IMG/VR virus record: IMGVR_UViG_3300006902_000124
Span: 1-31,563 of that record
Strand: one strand, 5' to 3'
Length of the DNA: 31,563 nucleotides
Source: a virus
Shown here: positions 24,029 through 30,244 of the stretch, piece after piece
Position numbering within the stretch: position 1 is the first letter of the stretch
Layout of the letters: each line of letters starts with the position of its first letter
Position numbers and translations under genes: made by a program
The notes under the pieces: model-generated
Told to the model about the DNA's origin: nothing
Database searches by the model: none
Seen by the model: the letters and a program-made list of their open reading frames with translations, nothing else

Positions 24029-24596
24029 TGAATACGTTTTATCACTTCCCAATTTTATAGATGCTGCTTATGCTAGACAAATAGGTTTAGGAATTATTAC
24101 GGATGACTGGCTTGCTTCTGATGATACACATGCATTAAAGGTATATACAGACTTTGTTACTATAGATGTTGAGTCAGATCCGTATTTAAAAAGTATAAGA
24201 GATAAATATCCAAAGTTATTCCCTTATATTAAAATAATGAAAATGGACCAAGGGCAATGGCCAGCACACATTGATACAATGCGTGAATGCGCAATTAATA
24301 TTCCTGTACAAAATTGTAATGAAACAAAAGTTACAAGGTTTGGACAACCAGGAGTCGCAGTAGAATCATTAGTCACAGTATTTGGTGATTTAGAAAAAGA
24401 ATGGCATTCACATGAATATATTACGTTTGTAGAAGAACAAGAGATGGATTTTGAAATTGCAATTACAGTAGCAACATTAATTAATACTAAAAGACCACAC
24501 CAAGTTATAAACTCTACAGAAACCAAAAGGGTAGTCCTTAGTTGGTCTTATGATGCTCCATTTGAAGAAGCAAAGCAGGATTTACTTAATGAATAA
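24021..24596 (+). CDS. 2OG-Fe(II) oxygenase-like protein
   Basis: The start chosen is the ATG at 24021, which overlaps the upstream stop by 8 bases, a spacing used repeatedly in this operon; the upstream in-frame ATG at 23976 lies deep in the previous gene. The 191-residue product has QWPAHIDTMRECAINIPV (HxD, then a strand), KRPHQVINS (distal His) and KRVVLSWSYD (Arg). This is the same H-x-D ... H ... R order as its neighbour. It resembles small aspartyl-hydroxylase-like proteins common in marine phages. Ends 8 bases inside the methyltransferase start. Confidence 0.62.
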   Translation: MNNEYVLSLPNFIDAAYARQIGLGIITDDWLASDDTHALKVYTDFVTIDVESDPYLKSIRDKYPKLFPYIKIMKMDQGQWPAHIDTMRECAINIPVQNCNETKVTRFGQPGVAVESLVTVFGDLEKEWHSHEYITFVEEQEMDFEIAITVATLINTKRPHQVINSTETKRVVLSWSYDAPFEEAKQDLLNE

Positions 24597-25176
24597 AAAT
24601 AAATTTAATCAAGTATATGAAAGTAATACTGCTGCATGGGGTTATGAACCTGCAGAATGTCTTAAGAAATGGAAAATAGCATTTCCAGAGAATGCAACTA
24701 TATTAGATATAGGTTGTGGTTCTGGTAGGAATGCAAACTATCTTGAAAAAAATGGATTTAAAGTATTGGGTTATGATTGGTCAGAAGAAGCAATAAAAAA
24801 AGCTCAATCAGAGGGTAATGCTACATTTAGAATTAAAAATATAATGACTGAATCTTGGGGTTTAGGGCAATATGATATTGTTATAGATTTTGGTTGTTTT
24901 CATTTCTTTCCTCCAGAATTAAGATCACATTATCACGAACAACTTAATAATGTACTTAAATCTGCTGGCATATATATTAATGAGAGTGCTAGGGTTGATG
25001 CTGATATTCAAATAAACCCTAATGATAATTCTCAAAATTATGCTCCTCCTACTCTAACTAAAGATGTATGGGAAGAATTTGATTATTTAAATATTAAAAA
25101 ACTCGAAGAAAATATATTACCACCACATGGAGACTTTGGTCAATATCCTTGTTGGAATGTATTTGCAAGAAACTGA
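24589..25176 (+). CDS. Class I SAM-dependent methyltransferase
   Basis: Translation most likely starts at 24589 (MNKNKFNQVYESNTAAWGYEP), overlapping the upstream stop by 8 bases; an upstream in-frame ATG at 24550 is poorer. ATILDIGCGSGRNANYLEKNG is the canonical motif I with GxGxG, GYDWSEEAIKKA the acidic motif binding the ribose, and YDIVIDFGCFHFF motif IV. Length 195 residues fits a small-molecule methyltransferase with little extra substrate domain. Its stop overlaps the next gene's CTG by 4 bases (CTGA). Confidence 0.82.
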   Translation: MNKNKFNQVYESNTAAWGYEPAECLKKWKIAFPENATILDIGCGSGRNANYLEKNGFKVLGYDWSEEAIKKAQSEGNATFRIKNIMTESWGLGQYDIVIDFGCFHFFPPELRSHYHEQLNNVLKSAGIYINESARVDADIQINPNDNSQNYAPPTLTKDVWEEFDYLNIKKLEENILPPHGDFGQYPCWNVFARN

Positions 25177-26675
25177 ATGCTATAATATTCAATGAGAGCG
25201 GCGACGAATTAATAAGGCGCACAATGGGAGCATATAAAATTGCTGATATAATGCGTGAATATGGGTGGACAGTTGAAGTAATAGATTGGACAGCGCATTG
25301 GACTAATGAAGAAGTTAAAGAATTTATAGAAAGCTTACCATATAAAATAGATTTATTTGCTCTTAGTAATCTATGGATGCAAGATATGATGGTTGTCGAT
25401 AAGATTGCATATCTAAAAGAACATTATCCTGATATAAAAATACTTATGGGTGGTCCTAGACCATATCAAATGGACTATGGTGCAGATGCAATGATATTTG
25501 GTTACTGTGAATATGCATTAAAGCCTGTATTAGATTGGTTAGTTGGTGGTAGTTTGTTACACCCAGAAGGTAAATATCCTGAATGGGCACCTAATAGTTA
25601 TCATGTTGATGCTAACAATTCATATAAAGCATTAAATAATGTTAAGTTTGATGTTAAATATCATGAAAATGATTTTATAGTACCAGGAGAAGCACTTACA
25701 CTTGAGCTATCACGAGGTTGTAAATTTAGATGTAAGTATTGTAACTATGCTTTCTTAGGTGTAAAAGATTTTTCTGATAGAACAGTGGATGATGTTTATG
25801 ATGAACTAATGCTTAACTATAATTTATATGGCACTACGAATTATATTATTAGTGATGATACATTTAATGATAGAAATAGTAAAATAGAAACACTTGCTTT
25901 AGCAGTAGAGCGATTACCCTTTGAACCTAACTTTAGTTGTTTTATTAGATTAGATTTAGTTATAGCTAATCCAGAACAAGTTGAACTATTATGTAGAGCA
26001 AGAGTTTGGATGCACTTTTATGGTATAGAAACATTACATCCTCAAGCTGCAAGAGCTATTGGTAAAGGAATGCACCCAGATAAAATTAAAGCAGGTTTAC
26101 TTTGGATTAGAAAAGAATTTTATGATCGTATAGGTGTATATCGTGGAACTTGTGGAATGATTGCCGGATTACCACATGAACCAGTTGAGCATTGGTATGA
26201 AGCTTTAAAATGGTTAGATGAAAACTGGGAAAGTTATTTTTATTGGGGACTGCATATTAGTAAAGATACAGATAATACTACACAAAGTGATTTTAGTCTT
26301 GACTCAGAAAAATTTGGTTATTATGAATCAACCGATCCAGAAGTTTTAGCTTGGGGTAAAAAACAATTTGATAAAAGATTTATAATGCCAGGTATAGGTA
26401 GACAAAATAATAAATTAGATAATAGAAATATGCTTTGGCAAACAGAACATGCAAATTTTATGCAAGCAACAGAATTTGCAGATATGTATATGGAAAAATA
26501 TTTTTATAAGCAAAAGATATTTGGTTTTGATTTAACAGAACATTTATCAAAGTTTGCTATAAAACCTTTGCTTACATATAATGTCAGGAAGCTATATCAT
26601 AAGAAGAATATAAATAGCTTATATATGCAAAGGATTGCTGAATATAAAGTGAAGAAGCTTGGACTATATAAATGA
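25149..26675 (+). CDS. B12-binding-like domain radical SAM enzyme
   Basis: C191, C195 and C198 (GCKFRCKYC) give the SAM-cleaving cluster. The N-terminal ~130 residues have the Rossmann layout of cobalamin-binding radical SAM proteins (KILMGGPRPYQ, GADAMIFGYCEYAL), but no DxHxxG is seen, so B12 would bind base-off without a His ligand or not at all. ISDDTFNDR and FYGIETLHPQAARAIGKG are typical of this class. Two starts are possible: ATG 25149, overlapping the methyltransferase by 28 bases, or CTG 25173, giving LNAIIFNESGDEL and a 4-base CTGA overlap. The family methylates unactivated carbons or rearranges rings. 508 or 500 residues. Confidence 0.8.
   Translation: MLECICKKLNAIIFNESGDELIRRTMGAYKIADIMREYGWTVEVIDWTAHWTNEEVKEFIESLPYKIDLFALSNLWMQDMMVVDKIAYLKEHYPDIKILMGGPRPYQMDYGADAMIFGYCEYALKPVLDWLVGGSLLHPEGKYPEWAPNSYHVDANNSYKALNNVKFDVKYHENDFIVPGEALTLELSRGCKFRCKYCNYAFLGVKDFSDRTVDDVYDELMLNYNLYGTTNYIISDDTFNDRNSKIETLALAVERLPFEPNFSCFIRLDLVIANPEQVELLCRARVWMHFYGIETLHPQAARAIGKGMHPDKIKAGLLWIRKEFYDRIGVYRGTCGMIAGLPHEPVEHWYEALKWLDENWESYFYWGLHISKDTDNTTQSDFSLDSEKFGYYESTDPEVLAWGKKQFDKRFIMPGIGRQNNKLDNRNMLWQTEHANFMQATEFADMYMEKYFYKQKIFGFDLTEHLSKFAIKPLLTYNVRKLYHKKNINSLYMQRIAEYKVKKLGLYK
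26609..26616 (+). promoter_or_regulatory. Possible internal late promoter box
   Basis: Exact TATAAATA near the end of the B12-type radical SAM gene, 55 bases before the ATG at 26672. It could give extra transcription of the last three genes of the operon. It lies in coding sequence, so chance is a real alternative. Confidence 0.3.
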
Positions 26676-27625
26676 TGGAGATATTGAATTTAAATTATTA
26701 TGAGCAAGAACCAGAAGATAGTACATTTCCAGATATTATGGTTGACATCACACATAGGTGTAATATGGAATGTAATAACTGTTACATACCTACTAGAACT
26801 CCACCAGACATGGACATAAATAAGTTCAGAGAATTTATTAAACGTTTTCCTAATAAACGTATGTTTAGAATCGTAGGAGCAGAACCCACATTACATAAAC
26901 ATTGTATAGATTTTATAAAGACAGTATTAGAAGAAGGCCATATGTGTTTATTAATAACAAATGGTTTACGTTTATCGAGTCCAAGTTTTGTTAAGAAATT
27001 ACAAGCAACTGGATTAAAGCAAATATATATGAGTATGAATGGTGTTGATAGAGATGATTGGTATGAAAAAATTGATGACTTAGCTTGTGCTGAAAAGAAA
27101 TTAAAAGCATTTAAAAATATTGCAAATAAGTTTAATCTTGATATAGGTACAATTATTGTTAAAGGTATTAATGAAGAAGCACCAAGACGTATGTTAGATT
27201 TAATCGAAAAATATGATGTAAAGAATATTACTATGCGTATTAAAAATGTTGGACAGCTTGGTCGTTACATGCAAGACACAACTGAAAATTATAAAATGGA
27301 AGACTTAGTTCGTATATGTGCTGGACATTTTAATTTAACTGAAGAATATATATGGGAATTTTATAAGAAAGAGCATACGTATACCGATGGTTGGAATTAT
27401 TGGGAACGAGAATCATGTGGTATAGAATTCCCTGTGGATAAAAATACTGATCGTTCATTTAGATATAAAGGCCGATGGGTTAAATTAACAAATTGGAGTA
27501 CAGATAATGAAGTTGGTATTCCAGATCCTGGTAGCGAGCGTCGAGGACGTATTACACCAGATTGGAAGATAGCACCTTTCATGGAGCATGTAAGAATTGG
27601 AATAGAGAATGGGAGTGGTTACTAA
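26672..27625 (+). CDS. Radical SAM enzyme (GAEP variant)
   Basis: C30, C34 and C37 (CNMECNNC) form the radical SAM cluster. RIVGAEPTLH (66-75) is a GAEP variant of GGEP, and LITNGLRLS follows as expected for strand 3. The C-terminus has only scattered Cys (RICAGHF, ESCGIEF), which is not a clear twitch or SPASM set. The ATG at 26672 overlaps the upstream stop as ATGA; ATG 26675 is also possible. 317 residues. Between a B12-type radical SAM enzyme and a GMP reductase-like gene. Substrate unknown. Confidence 0.8.
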   Translation: MMEILNLNYYEQEPEDSTFPDIMVDITHRCNMECNNCYIPTRTPPDMDINKFREFIKRFPNKRMFRIVGAEPTLHKHCIDFIKTVLEEGHMCLLITNGLRLSSPSFVKKLQATGLKQIYMSMNGVDRDDWYEKIDDLACAEKKLKAFKNIANKFNLDIGTIIVKGINEEAPRRMLDLIEKYDVKNITMRIKNVGQLGRYMQDTTENYKMEDLVRICAGHFNLTEEYIWEFYKKEHTYTDGWNYWERESCGIEFPVDKNTDRSFRYKGRWVKLTNWSTDNEVGIPDPGSERRGRITPDWKIAPFMEHVRIGIENGSGY

Positions 27626-28644
27626 TGAATGATATAAAATTAGATTTTGATGATGTATTAATAAAACCTAGAAAATCTGTTATACCTCTTACAAGAAAGA
27701 GTGTTAATATAGAAATACCTTGGTTAGATAAAACAGCTCATCCTGTTGTTATCGCAAATATGCCTTCAACTGGAACATATGAGATTGCAAAGCATATGAC
27801 ACCAATGAAAGTGTTTACATTTATTCATAAAGAATATAAAGTACATGAGCATAGGGAAAATTTATCTGTGATGGAAGATCGTAGTTATATTGCTATTACA
27901 AGTGGTGTTAGAAATAAAGATGTAATGAGAACAATAGAAATTATATCAGGCTTTGAAGATATTGGAATGATTAATGTTGATATAGCTAATGTATATGCTA
28001 ATGTTAGTGGAATGATTAAAGCTATTAAAACATTTAAAGAACATTTTCCAAATATATTATTATGTGCTGGTAATATATGTGATAAAGATTTAATGCAAAC
28101 TTTAGTTGATGCTGGTGCTGATTATATTAAAGTTGGTGTAGGTTCAGGGGCTGCATGTATTACTCGAACAGAAGTTGGCGTAGGTATACCCCAATGGAGT
28201 GCTGTAAGAGAATGCTATGAAGAATCACAAAAAACTGGATGCAGAATAATATCTGATGGTGGATGTGTTACAGCAGGCGATGTATGTAAAGCAATTGCGG
28301 CTGGAGCTGATATGGTTATGATTGCTGGTATGGTATCTAGTTGTTATGAATGTAGTAACATGGTAGAGATTGATGGTCAACAATATGTAAATTTATATGG
28401 ATTAGGCTCAACAAAACAATATAATATACATACTATAAGTGAACAAGAATATAGACCAAACGAAGGTAGAGATTTAATGATTCCTGCTAAGGGTCATATT
28501 AAAGATATTATTAATCAAATACTTGGTGGATTAAGAAGTGTATGTACTTATGTAGGTGTATCTCATATTACACAATTATCTTCTCATGCTGAATTTATTA
28601 GAGTAAATAATACTCATAATAGAAGTTTAGAAAAATATGGATAA
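27625..28644 (+). CDS. GMP reductase / IMP dehydrogenase-family protein
   Basis: The start is ATG 27625 (MNDIKLDFDDVLIKPRKS), overlapping the upstream stop by one base (TAATG). The 339-residue TIM barrel has the family's N-terminal FDDVLIKP, NVDIAN, and a catalytic loop YIKVGVGSGAACITRTEVGVG with Cys178, followed by IISDGGCVTAGDVCKAIAAGADMVMIAGM (phosphate site). Length and absence of CBS domains match GMP reductase (GuaC; GMP to IMP with NADPH) better than IMP dehydrogenase. The loop reads GSGAACITR where GuaC has GPGSVCTTR, so a related purine or a modified nucleotide could be the substrate. Its place in a biosynthetic operon is unusual. Confidence 0.78.
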   Translation: MNDIKLDFDDVLIKPRKSVIPLTRKSVNIEIPWLDKTAHPVVIANMPSTGTYEIAKHMTPMKVFTFIHKEYKVHEHRENLSVMEDRSYIAITSGVRNKDVMRTIEIISGFEDIGMINVDIANVYANVSGMIKAIKTFKEHFPNILLCAGNICDKDLMQTLVDAGADYIKVGVGSGAACITRTEVGVGIPQWSAVRECYEESQKTGCRIISDGGCVTAGDVCKAIAAGADMVMIAGMVSSCYECSNMVEIDGQQYVNLYGLGSTKQYNIHTISEQEYRPNEGRDLMIPAKGHIKDIINQILGGLRSVCTYVGVSHITQLSSHAEFIRVNNTHNRSLEKYG

Positions 28645-29359
28645 TTATTTAAAACAGATTTTAAATTGGAAACGATTTGGAATAGCTATTGTATCTTCTG
28701 GTACAACAGGAGAACCGAAACTTGTATGGAGAACACCTGATAATCTTCGTGCATGTAATGAAGTTGCTATCCATGCTCAACAATTAACTAGCAAATCTAA
28801 AGTATTAACTGTAACTAAAACTGACCATGCTGGTGGATTACTATTACAAACATTGCCAGCATATACCTTAGGGTGTAAAGTTATTGATGTAGAAAAGTTT
28901 AATCCTTGGACCTTTATAAAGAAAGTAAAGGGATATACCCATACATTCTTAACACCTGAGCAAATGAAAGCCGTAATGATGACTAAAGGATTTAGAGATT
29001 GTGACTTAACTGGTATAAGAATATTAGGTGGTAGTAACCCAGTTAGTTATGATATGATAGAAGCCTTTGTGTCAAAAGGAGCATTGGTACAACCTAATTG
29101 GGGTATGAGTGAAATAGGCCCGATGGTAATTAATATTGAGATAAATAATATAGAACATATAAAATATTTAAAAGAAAGAACACCTGAAGGCAATACTATA
29201 CTAGGTAATTGTTATTGGTGTGATTGGAAAGTTGAAAAAGGTGAGTTATATGTTAAAAGTGATATGTGTATTGAACCTGGTTGGTTCGCAACAGGGGATA
29301 TGGTTTATTTAGATAATGAAGAAAGAATGTATTATGAAGATAGGAAATCGTATAAATAA
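28637..29359 (+). CDS. Short acyl/aminoacyl-adenylating enzyme (ANL superfamily, truncated)
   Basis: SSGTTGEPK (20-28) is the A3 ATP-phosphate loop, NWGMSEIGP the A5 motif (YGxTE-like), GNCYWCDWKVEKGELYVKS the following sheet, and WFATGDMVYLDNE the A7 TGD motif. YYEDRKSYK stands at the A8 hinge. At 240 residues it lacks the first ~100-150 residues and the whole C-terminal lid of acyl-CoA synthetases, including the A10 lysine. It could still adenylate a small acid, with transfer to a CoA or amine done elsewhere. It overlaps the upstream gene by 8 bases and ends just after a late promoter box. Confidence 0.7.
   Translation: MDNYLKQILNWKRFGIAIVSSGTTGEPKLVWRTPDNLRACNEVAIHAQQLTSKSKVLTVTKTDHAGGLLLQTLPAYTLGCKVIDVEKFNPWTFIKKVKGYTHTFLTPEQMKAVMMTKGFRDCDLTGIRILGGSNPVSYDMIEAFVSKGALVQPNWGMSEIGPMVINIEINNIEHIKYLKERTPEGNTILGNCYWCDWKVEKGELYVKSDMCIEPGWFATGDMVYLDNEERMYYEDRKSYK
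29351..29358 (+). promoter_or_regulatory. T4-type late promoter box TATAAATA before the lipoprotein gene
   Basis: Exact TATAAATA overlapping the last codons of the adenylating enzyme. A T4-like start would put the RNA 5' end about at 29364-29368, just before the long stem at 29373-29446, leaving a structured leader of about 100 bases before the ATG at 29466. Confidence 0.55.
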
Positions 29360-29372
29360 AATTATATAGTTA

Positions 29373-29446
29373 TTAAGTGTGTCACTTGTTGCACGCATTC
29401 GGTCCGTAAGGATACCTTTTATTGCTCCGGCTGGTGGCACACTTAA
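29373..29446 (+). promoter_or_regulatory. GC-rich structured RNA leader (long stem with inner hairpin)
   Basis: Arms 29373-29385 (TTAAGTGTGTCAC) and 29434-29446 (GTGGCACACTTAA) pair over 13 bp with one G-U. The 48-base loop contains GGTCC/GGATACC (29401-29405, 29411-29417 region), able to form an inner hairpin with a two-base bulge. 32 of 60 bases at 29381-29440 are G or C, far above the neighbouring island genes (13 of 60 at 28021-28080). No T-run follows, so it is not a classic terminator. It may be a 5'-leader regulator, an mRNA-stabilising element or a small RNA. Confidence 0.5.
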
Positions 29447-29465
29447 TGGCTATATACTAACAATT

Positions 29466-29912
29466 ATGATTGAAAAAATACTAGCGGGAACTCTCGCAAT
29501 ATCATTAAGTGGATGTAGCATGCTCGGCGGTTTCAACGCACTAGATCCCAAGAATTTAATAAAGACAGCAGCAACGACTGGTGTCACATACGTCATAGCA
29601 GGCCCATTACCAGCAGCGGCCAATGCAGCAACATCTATTGCTGTTGATTCAGTACTCCCCGATGATAAACCTGCAATCAGTGATATTGAAGCTGGGAACG
29701 AAGAACAATTGAGGGCATATATGTTTCAAAACCTAACACAAACAGTACTATACGCAGTAATTGGATTTTTAATATTTACAAATGTTGTAGGCCCTTGGGC
29801 AGCACAACGTAGAGCAAGAAGAAAGGCAGAAGCCTTAGCAGAAGACCAGCGTCGTAAAGATAAGTACGATGCTATGAAAGCAGAACTTAACGCACGTAGA
29901 AATAAAGATTAA
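29466..29912 (+). CDS. Lipoprotein with internal membrane helix, spanin-like architecture
   Basis: The start chosen is ATG 29466, giving MIEKILAGTLAISLSGC with a lipobox at C17. An in-frame GTG at 29379 would add 29 residues inside the structured leader and is rejected. The 148-residue product continues with an Ala/Gly/Thr-rich segment (18-65), an acidic stretch (DDKPAISDIEAGNEEQ), a hydrophobic helix at about 88-108 (TVLYAVIGFLIFTNVVGPW) and a charged helical tail rich in Arg, Lys and Glu. An outer-membrane lipid anchor plus a C-terminal membrane helix is the arrangement of unimolecular spanins, which fuse the two host membranes at lysis. Function is inferred from architecture only. Its DNA is visibly richer in G+C than the island. 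Confidence 0.6.
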   Translation: MIEKILAGTLAISLSGCSMLGGFNALDPKNLIKTAATTGVTYVIAGPLPAAANAATSIAVDSVLPDDKPAISDIEAGNEEQLRAYMFQNLTQTVLYAVIGFLIFTNVVGPWAAQRRARRKAEALAEDQRRKDKYDAMKAELNARRNKD

Positions 29913-29928
29913 AAATTTAAGGAGTGTT

Positions 29929-30087
29929 ATGAATCAGAACACTAGTAGGAATATTAGTAAGTCAGTTCAATTAAAAAAATTAAAAGAAAAACTCCACGTG
30001 GCTGGACATGATAGAAGTCACAAAAAGATTAACATGGTGAAAGCTTTAAAGAATCTTAAGAAACGAGAAATAAGAAAAGGATTGTAA
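29929..30087 (+). CDS. Small basic protein, 52 residues
   Basis: ATG 29929 is preceded by TAAGGAG at good spacing. The product starts MNQNTSRNISKSVQLKK and continues with helical, Lys/Arg/His-rich sequence (GHDRSHKKINMVKALKNLKKREIRKGL); no Cys, Trp or Phe is present. Small, strongly basic phage proteins often bind nucleic acid or host RNA polymerase, but nothing specific is visible. It follows the lipoprotein gene by 16 bases and probably shares its transcript. Confidence 0.6.
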   Translation: MNQNTSRNISKSVQLKKLKEKLHVAGHDRSHKKINMVKALKNLKKREIRKGL

Positions 30088-30088
30088 C

Positions 30089-30244
30089 ATAGAGAAAAAG
30101 ATTAAAGGTATTCCACCTCATGATAAATTTCCATGTAGTTGTGGACGTTCACCTACTGGTAGATGTTGTGGTTGGCATAGATTCACAGAAGAAGAATATA
30201 TGATTAAGTTTAAACAATTTAAAGTTGATGGTAAATTGAAATAA
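30089..30244 (+). CDS. Small SEC-C-like Cys-rich protein, no standard start codon
   Basis: The frame is open from 30074 to the TAA at 30242-30244 and encodes IKGIPPHDKFPCSCGRSPTG, then RCCGWHRF and a charged tail. CxCGxS(x4)CCG closely resembles the zinc-binding SEC-C motif (CPCGSGxxxxxCCG), one residue shorter between the Cys pairs. No ATG, GTG or TTG precedes the motif in frame; the only in-frame ATG comes after it. ATA at 30089 or ATT at 30101 are candidates. The motif argues that the frame is real, and a base change or frameshift may have removed the start. Its last 26 bases overlap the convergent cyclase gene. Confidence 0.45.
   Translation: MEKKIKGIPPHDKFPCSCGRSPTGRCCGWHRFTEEEYMIKFKQFKVDGKLK

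Noticed and set aside
25149-25780. Canonical B12-binding site in the long radical SAM protein
   Set aside because: No DxHxxG is present in the N-terminal domain, so true cobalamin use is not claimed; only the fold-like layout is reported.
29373-29446. tRNA or tmRNA-like gene
   Set aside because: The stem and loop do not contain a T-arm with GGTTCRA, an anticodon arm or a CCA-type end; arm lengths do not fit.
29373-29446. Simple rho-independent terminator of the plus operon
   Set aside because: The stem is long and AT-ended at its base, the loop is 48 bases, and no T-run follows.
29379-29465. GTG start 29 codons upstream of the lipoprotein ATG
   Set aside because: It would place the lipoprotein signal internally and overlap the strong stem at 29373-29446. 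The ATG at 29466 gives a clean signal peptide with lipobox.
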